DNA from: Bacillus paralicheniformis
GTDB lineage: Bacteria; Bacillota; Bacilli; Bacillales; Bacillaceae
Length of the DNA stretch: 64,000 bases
Reading direction: 5' to 3'
Assembly (NCBI RefSeq): GCF_001042485.2
Contig: NZ_LBMN02000012.1
Coordinates: forward strand, 248,001 to 312,000
The notes beneath the pieces were generated by a model. That model saw only the letters and a list, made by a program, of their open reading frames with translations, did no database searches and was not told where the DNA came from. Each line of letters begins with the position of its first letter. Position 1 is the first letter of the stretch. Of the stretch, positions 16,413-24,914 are shown piece by piece. The translations under genes and the position numbers were made by a program.

Positions 16413-18169
16413 TAGATTGTCTCTCCTTCATAGTAGTTTAGAAATTGAAGTACTTTCATTAACTTTTCATCACCGCCAGCAATTGGCCGCCAGTTAAATT
16501 GAACACACTCTGATCCGCTGTTCTGAACAGCTGCTGTAAAACTTTTCAGCCCAATATTGATGACACTTGGCTTCTTATTAATTAAGGACACAATTTTTTC
16601 GTCTACTGTTAAGTCTTCTTGGGTATGTTCAAATTTTTGTATATCAAGGACTGGCTGTTCCACTTTTCCTCGTGCCAGTTTAATCGCGGTACGAACCATT
16701 TGGTCGTTTGTCTCACAAATGATTGCACCACTTTCTTTTAAGGTTTCAATTTGCTTTTCATAACCTTGAGGATCTTTAGTTGTACCTACAACTGTTACAA
16801 GAACTGCAAGTTCGCGGCCTCCCTGATGTGCATTGGCTAACATACGTTTAATGGCTGGTGCTAATTCACTTGCCATATCATCATGACTGCCATAGCCAAT
16901 AACGTTATCAATCATGATGACTGCTGTTTCAGGATCGTTTCCCGATGTTTCAAGCATTTCGATACGCTTTTCAGGATCAATCATCGGGTGCGGCTTCCCT
17001 TGGGTATAAATATCATCGCCTAAGTCAATAATTTCATGATGTTTTGTTTTTAGGATATAGGCTTCTTTCTTCTCTTCAAGTACTTCCTCTTTAAATGCCT
17101 CTTTCAATAACATAGCTGCTTCAGATGCCAAAGTACCACCTGAGTAATAACCTTTAATACCAACTTGTGAATCTTTTAACGACACATTTACATCTTCAGC
17201 CAATGTCGGTTTAAAATTCGGTTTGTCACCATTGGATAATTGAACAGATACAACCGCTGCTTCTTCAAGTGTATACGCATGATAAATATTTTCTTCCTGA
17301 TAAGTTGGTTGATCTCCTAAAAATAACGTAACAACCGGTTTTTCAATATTTCTTAATACGTTTAATACTTTTTGCTGCACTTCCTCTGCAGGCGGTTTAG
17401 AAATTACTGTAATCACTTTTACTTTTGGATCTTGGTTCAATGCTTTGATACTATCTAAAACCGTGATAGCACCAACCTCTGTCGATAAATCCCGACCACC
17501 TGTACCAATTGCGTTTGTTACACCTTTACCATAACGGTCAATGATGCTTGTCACTTCCTGAATCCCTGTACCTGATGCACCCACAACGCCAATATCTCCT
17601 TCATTCACGATATTTGTAAATGCAAGTGGCACGCCATGGATAATTCCGGTCCCGCAGTCTGGTCCCATTACTAATAATCCTTTTTCATGCGCCTTTTGTT
17701 TCAACTTAACCTCATCTTCTTTAGATACATTGTCGCTGAATACAAATACATGTAACCCTTCATTCAATGCATTTTCCGCTTCCATTGCTGCATACTGACC
17801 AGGAATGGAGATCAATGCCAAATTAGGGTTGTTCGCAAGCTCCATTGCGCGCTTCCAGTTATGTGCTTCTTGGCCTTTAGATGCGTCTTGTGAAGCGGCA
17901 TCACCTTTTAAAGCTGCTTCTACTTCTTCTTTCACTGCCGCTACTTTTTCTTCTTGATTTGTATCTATAACGATAACAATGTCATTTGGATTTGCTTTTT
18001 CCAATTCATCTGTGCCTAAACCCGAAGATTTAAAAATATCTTTGTTAGCTGGTGTTCCCATCATGATCGATACTTTGTTTACACCATCTATTGCAGATAA
18101 CTTGTTTGATAAAAGCATTAACACGATAGAATCTTGATAGGTGTTTTCTTTTATAATTGTGTATAACAT
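16412..18169 (-). CDS. fdrA: FdrA/AllF protein, succinyl-CoA-synthetase-like subunit of oxamate carbamoyltransferase
   Basis: 585 residues. The N-terminal domain includes NKVSIMMGTPANKDIF. Then follow a CoA-binding-like Rossmann section (LLVMGPDCGTGIIHGVPLAF, GVVGASGTGIQEV near 197, GTGGRDLSTEVG near 222) and a ligase-like C-terminal section (VIMIDNVIGYGSHDD). This is the FdrA family, related to the alpha subunit of succinyl-CoA synthetase. E. coli fdrA lies in the same place between allD and ylbE. With AllG and AllH it is proposed to transfer the carbamoyl group of oxalurate to phosphate. It begins 18 bases after the ureidoglycolate dehydrogenase stop, with ATGGAGGATCAT as ribosome site. Confidence 0.82.
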   Translation of the reverse strand: MLYTIIKENTYQDSIVLMLLSNKLSAIDGVNKVSIMMGTPANKDIFKSSGLGTDELEKANPNDIVIVIDTNQEEKVAAVKEEVEAALKGDAASQDASKGQEAHNWKRAMELANNPNLALISIPGQYAAMEAENALNEGLHVFVFSDNVSKEDEVKLKQKAHEKGLLVMGPDCGTGIIHGVPLAFTNIVNEGDIGVVGASGTGIQEVTSIIDRYGKGVTNAIGTGGRDLSTEVGAITVLDSIKALNQDPKVKVITVISKPPAEEVQQKVLNVLRNIEKPVVTLFLGDQPTYQEENIYHAYTLEEAAVVSVQLSNGDKPNFKPTLAEDVNVSLKDSQVGIKGYYSGGTLASEAAMLLKEAFKEEVLEEKKEAYILKTKHHEIIDLGDDIYTQGKPHPMIDPEKRIEMLETSGNDPETAVIMIDNVIGYGSHDDMASELAPAIKRMLANAHQGGRELAVLVTVVGTTKDPQGYEKQIETLKESGAIICETNDQMVRTAIKLARGKVEQPVLDIQKFEHTQEDLTVDEKIVSLINKKPSVINIGLKSFTAAVQNSGSECVQFNWRPIAGGDEKLMKVLQFLNYYEGETI

Positions 18170-18186
18170 AATGATCCTCCATTTTG

Positions 18187-19236
18187 TTATTCTGCAAATC
18201 TATTCTTTCCATGATAGCGATTGTAATGAACATCGCCTGAAACGAGGTAGTTATAAATATCGTCTACAATTTCAATTCCTTCTTTATCATATTTGGCACT
18301 TCTTAATTTACCGCGCTCACCCGGATAATAAATTTCTCCATAGCCTTCAGCTGCCGGTTGTGCTTTTAATTCATCGAGCATCGTCGAAATCTGTTGTTTA
18401 AAAGCAGTTAAATCTGTGAAGTATGCGGGATTGATAACAATATGAATTTGCCCTAAATCGCGGCCTTTTGTCAGATCTTGATACATGGAGGATACATGTA
18501 CGCCATGAGGTACTCCAAGAAGACTGCCCGATAAAATATCCACCATCATCATCAATCCATAACCTTTTGGACCAGCAATTGGCACAAGTGCATGAACATC
18601 TCTTGCATTCGTTGTTGGTGCACCGGCTGCATCTACTGCCCATGTTTCCGGGATCGATTCATTTTTACTTCTGGCATCCAATACTTTTCCCCATGCCTGA
18701 ACAGTTGTCGCCATATCAAATGTGATTATGCGTTCATCAGCCGATGGTACACTATAAGCAATCGGATTGGTGCCAAAGTATGGTTCTGTTCCTCCAAACG
18801 GTACGACCATTGGATCTGATTGGCACATACTTAAAGCAACCATGTCCTGTTCTGCTGCCATTTCAACAAAGTAACCCAATGCACCACTATGCGAAATATT
18901 CTTCATGCCTACAACAGCCACACCTGAATTTTTTGCCATTTCGATTGCTTTTTCCATCGCTTGTTTTGCTGCTTGGTGACCTGGACCATTATCTCCGCTA
19001 AAGACAGCGGATGCAGGTCCTGTTTGTTCAAATGTGTAGTTTGGGTTTGCTGTAATACCGCCTTTTGCGATTCGTTCGGCATAGTATTCCACACGTACTG
19101 CTCCATGGGAATGGATCCCTCTATGATCGGCGAATGTCAATACATCTGAAACATCGTGTGCGGCTCCTTCATTTAATCCAGCTTTGATTAGCTTCTGTTT
19201 GATTAAATGAAACAGCTCCTGCTTAGATACTCGCAT
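18187..19236 (-). CDS. ureidoglycolate dehydrogenase-like, second copy
   Basis: 349 residues of the LDH2/MDH2 (AllD) oxidoreductase family. Signatures are HSHGAVRVEYYAERI near residue 40, ISHSGALGYFVEMA near 115, PFGGTEPYFGTNPIAYSVP near 150 and GPKGYGLMMMVDILSGSLLG near 215. It is clearly a paralogue of the next gene upstream (19264-20292). AllD oxidises (S)-ureidoglycolate to oxalurate with NAD(P)+. The C-terminus is longer and different (HYNRYHGKNRFAE). Why two copies are kept is unclear; they may differ in substrate or cofactor. ATG with GGGAGGAT upstream. Confidence 0.78.
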   Translation of the reverse strand: MRVSKQELFHLIKQKLIKAGLNEGAAHDVSDVLTFADHRGIHSHGAVRVEYYAERIAKGGITANPNYTFEQTGPASAVFSGDNGPGHQAAKQAMEKAIEMAKNSGVAVVGMKNISHSGALGYFVEMAAEQDMVALSMCQSDPMVVPFGGTEPYFGTNPIAYSVPSADERIITFDMATTVQAWGKVLDARSKNESIPETWAVDAAGAPTTNARDVHALVPIAGPKGYGLMMMVDILSGSLLGVPHGVHVSSMYQDLTKGRDLGQIHIVINPAYFTDLTAFKQQISTMLDELKAQPAAEGYGEIYYPGERGKLRSAKYDKEGIEIVDDIYNYLVSGDVHYNRYHGKNRFAE

Positions 19237-19263
19237 CTGATCCTCCCCCCTTCCATTACATAA

Positions 19264-20292
19264 TTAGTAAATGTTGTCTGACTCTAAATAATCTAAAATT
19301 TCCTTTGTAACTGGGATACCTGTTTTTTTATACTGTTTCATCACATCTATTTGAATTTCACCGGGATAATACACTTTGTCAAATCCTTCAGCAGGCGGGT
19401 TATCATGTAATTCTTCAACCATTTGAGATATTTTTTCCAGGAATTGCTCCTTCCCGCCAAAGTATTCAGGATTGATCACGAGATGAAGCTGCCCTAAGCG
19501 ACGGTACTCTGATAAATCTTTATACATGGAAGTGACATGCTTGCCAAATGGCAAGCCGAGTAAACTCCCCGATAAAATATCCACCATCATCATTAACCCG
19601 TATCCTTTAGGCCCAGCCATTGGTAATAATGCATTTACCTTAAACGGGTCTGTTGTTGGTGCTCCATTTTTATCAACTGCCCATGAGTCTGGAATAGATT
19701 TGTTTTTACTTCTTGCATCTAAGATTTTCCCCCAGGCTTGTACCGTTGTTGCCATATCAAACAGTATTGGACTGCCATCTTTTCGAGGCGCACTAAAAGC
19801 AATTGGGTTGGTGCCAAAGTACGGTTCGGTACCGCCAAATGGCACAACCATGGGATCAGATTGACATACTGTTAATGCCACCATACCTTCTAATGCTGCT
19901 TGACGTGCATAATAACCAATCGCACCACTGTGTCCCATTTCTTTTACACCGACAACACCGATACCTGATGTTTTTGCTAATTCGATTGCCTTTTTCATTG
20001 CTTGATAACTCACATAATGTCCTAACGCATTATCTCCATGGTAAATCCCTGATGCTGGACCCGTTTTTACGAAGCTTAAGTCGGGGTTCAGGTTATATCC
20101 ACCCTTTAATGTACGTTCGGAGTAGTATTGCATTCTCACTGCACCATGTGAGTGAACACCTCGTTCATCTGCAAAGATGAGTAAGTCAGCTGTTTTATCC
20201 GCATGTTCTTCAGGTAAGCCTGCTTTCACTAATTTATCTTTCATTAGCTGCCGGAGACGATTACTTTCTACATACACTAATGGTTCACTCAT
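19264..20292 (-). CDS. allD: ureidoglycolate dehydrogenase
   Basis: 342 residues, an LDH2/MDH2-family enzyme close to AllD in length. It shares with its neighbour HSHGAVRMQYYSER, MGHSGAIGYYARQA, PFGGTEPYFGTNPIAFSAP, TTVQAWGKILDARSKNKSIP and GPKGYGLMMMVDILSGS. It oxidises ureidoglycolate to oxalurate, the step that commits carbon to the oxamate branch. It lies 15 bases after allE and 27 bases before the second copy. I give this copy the symbol because it is next to allE and ends without an extension; the true assignment of the two copies is open. Confidence 0.8.
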   Translation of the reverse strand: MSEPLVYVESNRLRQLMKDKLVKAGLPEEHADKTADLLIFADERGVHSHGAVRMQYYSERTLKGGYNLNPDLSFVKTGPASGIYHGDNALGHYVSYQAMKKAIELAKTSGIGVVGVKEMGHSGAIGYYARQAALEGMVALTVCQSDPMVVPFGGTEPYFGTNPIAFSAPRKDGSPILFDMATTVQAWGKILDARSKNKSIPDSWAVDKNGAPTTDPFKVNALLPMAGPKGYGLMMMVDILSGSLLGLPFGKHVTSMYKDLSEYRRLGQLHLVINPEYFGGKEQFLEKISQMVEELHDNPPAEGFDKVYYPGEIQIDVMKQYKKTGIPVTKEILDYLESDNIY

Positions 20293-20307
20293 TAAAATTG
20301 CCCCTCT

Positions 20308-21096
20308 TTATAGATTAATATCTCTATTCGCATCCTTTGAATAAATATACGAGAATGGTTCATCTAAACCAATTGCATAGGTTGCTTGCGGCGTATAAGC
20401 TCCCATAAAAATATAGTCACCTTTGTCAACTGGCATCCACTCGTTGTCTAAGTTGTAAACACCTCGTCCACTTAATATATAAGCACCATGTTCTTGAACG
20501 TGCGTTTCAATGTAACCATGCGAAGCACCCGGCTTAAATGAAAGAATATGAATGTTCATGTCATATGCGATTTCTTTTGGCAGTAAATCTTGAATTAATA
20601 CTTCTTTCATCCCTTCATAGGGTTCTTGTTTGATGTTATTCACATTACCTGTAACAATTTCTGGCGTATGTCCTTTAAGCGGCTGATAACGCTTTTTGTA
20701 TAAAAACAAACGGCTGTCCTCACCATTATTATGATTATCAAACGTCAATTGTAAGTGTGGAGGTACATATAAGAATCCGCCTTTTGCCAATTCGTATTTT
20801 TTACCATCCGCAAAAGCGTTGATTTTACCATATTCAACGTACACAAATGATTGGATACCATCACCGGCAAAACCGGTTTTGTTTCCGCCCTTGTTTTTAA
20901 CTGTTACCAAATAATCTACAAACCTTGCACCTAAACGCGGGGATCCTAAAATGGTTACATCACAATCTTCAAAGCCAGGTACAACATTATTAACCAAGCC
21001 ATCGGGTGTAATTACCGCATAATTATCCTTTTTTATTACTGAACGTGTTTCTAATAAACCTTCTCTGTATCCTTGATTATGATTTAAGTAACTCAT
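20308..21096 (-). CDS. allE: (S)-ureidoglycine aminohydrolase
   Basis: 262 residues, a bicupin almost co-linear with E. coli AllE (YlbA). It shows SYLNHNQGYREGLLE at the start, PGFEDCDVTILGSPRLGARFVDYLVTV near 45, and the second cupin metal motif LSFKPGASHGYIETHVQEHGAYI near 190 with His, Glu, His and Gln ligands. The Mn-dependent enzyme releases ammonia from ureidoglycine to give (S)-ureidoglycolate. ATG 21096 has AAAAGGAGCC 8 bases upstream; the ATG at 21117 would place the ribosome site inside the gene. It is three bases from the allC stop in the longer form and 23 in the chosen one. Confidence 0.92.
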   Translation of the reverse strand: MSYLNHNQGYREGLLETRSVIKKDNYAVITPDGLVNNVVPGFEDCDVTILGSPRLGARFVDYLVTVKNKGGNKTGFAGDGIQSFVYVEYGKINAFADGKKYELAKGGFLYVPPHLQLTFDNHNNGEDSRLFLYKKRYQPLKGHTPEIVTGNVNNIKQEPYEGMKEVLIQDLLPKEIAYDMNIHILSFKPGASHGYIETHVQEHGAYILSGRGVYNLDNEWMPVDKGDYIFMGAYTPQATYAIGLDEPFSYIYSKDANRDINL

Positions 21097-21119
21097 GAGT
21101 ATCTGGCTCCTTTTCATTA

Positions 21120-22349
21120 TTATTCCTTATAAGCTAGTTCAAACAATACATCTTTCAATACTTCAATCCCCTTCACAAGGTCTTCTATCTTCGTTTCTTC
21201 ATTGGTATTGTGGCTGATTCCGCCAATAGAAGGTACAAACAACATTGCTGTAGGGACAAAATCCGCAAAAATTTGTGCATCATGACCTGCACCAGATGGC
21301 ATCAATTTATAGCTGTCCCCCACATTATCCTTAGCTGCTTGTTCAATTATTTGAATGATTTCTTTATCCATCAATGACGGTGCTTCATCCATCCATAAAT
21401 TAATGTCATAAGCCATGCTGTTTGCTTCTGCCACCGCTTTAACTTTATCTTCAATTTCTCTCGCAAAATCATTTAATAGTTGTTGATCAATATGACGACA
21501 GTCTATCGAAAAGGTAATTTCTCCAGGGACGACATTTACCGTGTTTGGAACAGGAGTGACATGTCCAAACGTTAATACAAGAGGCTCTCCAATTTCTCTA
21601 GCTCGTTTCGTTAAGTCTGTTACAATCTCACTATATGCAACAACTGTATCTCTTCGTAATGACATCGGTGTTGTGCCAGCATGGTTTGCTTCACCTTTCA
21701 AGTTAACTGAGTAACGTTTTTGACCGACAATCCCAGTTACAACACCAATCGCTTTATTTTCCGTCTCTAATACTTTCCCTTGTTCAATATGTACTTCAAT
21801 AAATGCTTTAATATCGTCACGAACATCATCTGTTTTACGGTAATCAAAACCGGATTCATGCATAGCATCTTCGAATTTAATTCCTTCAGCATCTTCTATT
21901 GTGTCAACATCCTCTTTTTTGGCTAGGTTAAAAAAGTTTTTACTTCCCCAAAATGTATATGGAAATCGGCTTCCTTCTTCTTCTGCGAGCGATAATACTT
22001 CTATTGTTCGTAATGGTTGACCATATTTTTCTTTTAAATATTTCACAGCAACCAGTGCAGATAAGATACCGAATTGTCCATCTAGATGACCGCCTTCAAC
22101 AACTGTGTCGATATGTGATCCTGTTAAAATAGTTTCTTCAGAATATTTACTTCCAACAAGACGACCAGATAAGTTCCCAACATCATCAAAGCTTACTTCT
22201 AAACCTTCTTCCTTGAATGTTGCTTCCAGTTCGCGAACTGCATCAATCCATTCAGGAGAGTATAACAGCCGCGTAATTCCCCCTTTTTCTAAACCGCCAA
22301 ATCTTGTGAATTTCTTATCCAACGTTTCAAAGGTTGATTGAATATCCAT
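21120..22349 (-). CDS. allC: allantoate amidohydrolase
   Basis: 409 residues of the M20 amidase family. Metal ligands lie in ILTGSHIDTVVEGGHLDGQFG (near 77-97), SLAEEEGSRFP (near 125) and EVHIEQGKVLE (near 190), with the late motif MPSGAGHDAQIFADFVPTAMLF (near 355) and GISHNTNEE. It hydrolyses allantoate to ureidoglycine, CO2 and ammonia using two divalent metal ions. First gene of the long minus-strand operon allC-allE-allD-allD-allF-allG-allH-kinase, after a 600-base gap from allB. Ribosome site AGAGGGGGAG. Confidence 0.9.
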   Translation of the reverse strand: MDIQSTFETLDKKFTRFGGLEKGGITRLLYSPEWIDAVRELEATFKEEGLEVSFDDVGNLSGRLVGSKYSEETILTGSHIDTVVEGGHLDGQFGILSALVAVKYLKEKYGQPLRTIEVLSLAEEEGSRFPYTFWGSKNFFNLAKKEDVDTIEDAEGIKFEDAMHESGFDYRKTDDVRDDIKAFIEVHIEQGKVLETENKAIGVVTGIVGQKRYSVNLKGEANHAGTTPMSLRRDTVVAYSEIVTDLTKRAREIGEPLVLTFGHVTPVPNTVNVVPGEITFSIDCRHIDQQLLNDFAREIEDKVKAVAEANSMAYDINLWMDEAPSLMDKEIIQIIEQAAKDNVGDSYKLMPSGAGHDAQIFADFVPTAMLFVPSIGGISHNTNEETKIEDLVKGIEVLKDVLFELAYKE

Positions 22350-22664
22350 TCTTTTTCTCCCCCTCTCTTTTATTTACTTTCATCATAGAACCCTATTTAC
22401 AACCATTCATTGACATAACCAACAATAATGAAAAAACATTTTATGCACTTTTAACAAAGACACCTTTTAATCAATTTACGGTATCTAAATAATGGGCTAA
22501 TGCCAGATATAAAAAGAAACTGTTGGCTTTCGATTACATAAAAAAATACGCTTTATAACAAATTAAATTTGCATTGAATTTCTCCTAAAGAAAATCGCAG
22601 ATCGCTCGCTTCAAAAGAGCGAAACTTCTCTTTTACCAATCAAATAAATAAGGTGCAAATAAAA

Positions 22665-22711
22665 AAATGACCCTATAAATCAATAAAAAACATTGATTTA
22701 TAGGGTCATTT
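22665..22711 (-). terminator. 20-bp perfect-stem hairpin, terminator between allB and allC
   Basis: Arms 22665-22684 and 22692-22711 are perfectly complementary over 20 bases with the 7-base loop AAAAAAC. On the minus strand the second arm runs into TTTTTTT. This would end transcription coming from allB and make allC independent. The length and perfection of the stem are unusual for an ordinary terminator. Confidence 0.75.
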
Positions 22712-22747
22712 ATCTGTTTCATTACATCATAAATGATATGCCAAGAG

Positions 22748-22883
22748 TCAGGATACATATTGATTAACAACTGCTGCTGTAATAGCGAAAGATTGTGATG
22801 AAGTCAACTTTGCCATGCTCACTTCAGCTGTATTAGCTGCCATAAGAAATGCTGATGACACACTGAATTTGCGAGTGTAACAC
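22748..22883 (-). pseudogene. unrecognised gene remnant
   Basis: A minus-strand frame reads FSVSSAFLMAANTAEVSMA then KLTSSQSFAITAAVVNQYVS and a TGA at 22748. It has no start or ribosome site and stops upstream. It precedes the perfect hairpin, as the end of a gene would. I do not recognise the family; it may be a decayed gene or chance. Confidence 0.25.
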
Positions 22884-22947
22884 AATCTCAGGTCGCCTTC
22901 ACACCTTCCTATGCCTCAAATTCCTGACGGGATAGCTAGTCCGTCAC

Positions 22948-24312
22948 TTAAGGAATAAATCTTCCTACTTTTTCATTTAAAATCCCTTTTTCTTTATCAT
23001 AGATTTCGACACCGCGAAGGATTGTTTTCACTACCTGAGCACCAATTTTGCGGCCAATATACGGACTAATTTTGTGTCGATATGCTAAGTCCTCAGCCTT
23101 TAATTCATAAGGTGCATCTTTCTTAATAAATACGAAATCCGCATCTTTCCCTACTGCAATACTGCCTTTTGATGATAGATTAAAACGTTTCGCAGGGTTT
23201 GTAGCAATAATGTCTGCAAATTTGGATAATGACATATTACGTTTTTGCACACCCTCATCAAATAATACGTCAACATTATTTTGTACACCTGCGATACCCC
23301 CCCAAGCTTCAAATGCATTATCCGTAGCTTTTAAGTCTGGGGTACATGGTGAATGGTCTGATGTTACGAATGAAATATCTCCGTTTAATACCCGATTCCA
23401 CATGCCTTCTAAGCGTGATTGTTCACGGATTGGCGGAGAACATTTTACAACTGGTCCGATATGATCCAGTTCTTCTTTATAGAAATATAAATAGTGTGTA
23501 CATGTTTCGCATGTAATATCGACCCCTTCCTGTTGTGCTTTGACAATTTCATCTACGCCCTCTTCACAAGCTATATGAACGATGTGTACACGACATCCCG
23601 TTTCTTTCGCAAATAGAATTATTTTTCTAATCGGTTCTACTTCAGTAAATACGGGTCGAGAATCTACATAAGCACGTAATGAGGTTTCACCATTTTTAGA
23701 TGCTATTTCCCCTAACTTGTCCGTAATTGCAGCATTTTCAGCGTGTACAGATAATATTTTGCCTGTCTTCGCAATTTGTTTCATACCTTCGTAGAGGGAA
23801 TAGTCGTCCACATTCATGAAATCTCCTTCTATAGAACGGTCACCACATGTTGCTAAAAAACATTTATATGCAACAACACCATTGTTATCTAACTCTTGAA
23901 TACCCCCATCCAAGTTAAATGGTACTAAACCGCCGTAACTCGCAACGTCTACAGATAATTTTCCTTTTCCAGCTTTAAATTTTTCTTGAATAGATTCCTC
24001 ATCTACCGTTGCTGGCACTTGATTTAATGGCATTTCGATGATCGTTGTGACACCGCCTTTTGCAGAGGCACGTGTTCCTGTGTCATAGCCTTCCCATTCA
24101 TCACGATAGCCGCCGCCCGGCTCTGTGATATGAACATGTGCATCAACCATACCCGGAGATACAATCGATCCTTTTGCATCGATAATTTTTGCACTTGTAC
24201 CCAAATCCTGACCGATTGCTGCGATTTTGCCATCTTTAATCCCTACTTCGACTTCTTGTTCACCATTTTCCAGAATGACTAATCCATTTTTGATAATTGA
24301 ATCAAAATTCAT
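22948..24312 (-). CDS. allB: allantoinase
   Basis: 454 residues of the cyclic amidohydrolase family. Metal-binding HVHITEPG near residue 61, the lysine to be carboxylated in NGVVAYKCFLATCG near 148, histidines in LSVHAENA (186) and RVHIVHIACEEG (242), and SDHSPCTPD (near 315) are all present. It opens the hydantoin ring of allantoin to allantoate, the first step of the pathway. The ATG at 24312 is spaced properly from AGAGGAGGATGA; the ATG at 24321 touches it. Transcribed alone, ending before the hairpin at 22.7 kb, and preceded by a 600-base region shared with the divergent pucR-like gene. Confidence 0.92.
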   Translation of the reverse strand: MNFDSIIKNGLVILENGEQEVEVGIKDGKIAAIGQDLGTSAKIIDAKGSIVSPGMVDAHVHITEPGGGYRDEWEGYDTGTRASAKGGVTTIIEMPLNQVPATVDEESIQEKFKAGKGKLSVDVASYGGLVPFNLDGGIQELDNNGVVAYKCFLATCGDRSIEGDFMNVDDYSLYEGMKQIAKTGKILSVHAENAAITDKLGEIASKNGETSLRAYVDSRPVFTEVEPIRKIILFAKETGCRVHIVHIACEEGVDEIVKAQQEGVDITCETCTHYLYFYKEELDHIGPVVKCSPPIREQSRLEGMWNRVLNGDISFVTSDHSPCTPDLKATDNAFEAWGGIAGVQNNVDVLFDEGVQKRNMSLSKFADIIATNPAKRFNLSSKGSIAVGKDADFVFIKKDAPYELKAEDLAYRHKISPYIGRKIGAQVVKTILRGVEIYDKEKGILNEKVGRFIP

Positions 24313-24321
24313 TAAAATCAT

Positions 24322-24914
24322 CCTCCTCTTTTAATGGTTGGATATAAAATACTGCCTTTCGCAACCGCCAGCATTAATCCCCCGGGTAGCCAAACCACCA
24401 AAAATGCAAATCATTAAATTTAAGATAGCACTTATTTAATGTTTCACCGATAGCAAAGTTAATGATCAAGAATAATAAATGGCAACCCCGCCCCACTATC
24501 AATGAAAACGGGACGCCATATTTTGAACCTGTGTATCCGTTTGCAACAAGTCATAAGGCTATCCGACAAGTGATATCGTTGCTTGAAATGGTGATGTAAA
24601 ACATCACCAACAGCTATATAATCCGGAATATTATGCACTAGTCCCACCCCCAACGTTAAAAAAAGTAAATGAGGATGAAATTCTTTGTTCAAGTGATCTT
24701 CGGCATGATATCTTTGTTATAATCACACTTTTCAAAAAACGAAGAATCATGTTCAAGCATTAATGATTCTCCTTTAATATTTTTAACTAAAGGATTATAC
24801 GTATAATTACCTTCAAAAACAGTGTACGATCAGATTGAAAAGTTATCCTTGTAACATCTGACATATTTCATTTTTATTTTATCTTTTTCTAACAAAGATA
24901 AGGAGGCAGCCTTT
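24322..24914. other. divergent regulatory region between allB and the PucR-type gene
   Basis: 593 bases. Both flanking genes start here in opposite directions, so it should contain their promoters and PucR sites. A 77-codon minus-strand frame (24459-24692) reads HLLFLTLGVGLVHNIPDY, VGDVLHHHFKQRYHLSDS, then LMTCCKRI. It has no ribosome site and no family I know, and is probably a gene relic. I could not locate a convincing PucR box. Confidence 0.5.

Larger units (their letters stand above)
22350..22947. other. intergenic region between allB and allC
   Basis: 598 bases, AT-rich. The part next to allC (22350-22480) should hold the promoter of the allC operon. It includes AACCAACAAT, whose complement partly resembles the PucR box of B. 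subtilis (TTGGTTA core). A perfect hairpin lies at 22665-22711. Beyond it, 22748-22883 holds a short minus-strand frame that looks like a gene tail. No full gene is visible. Confidence 0.6.
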
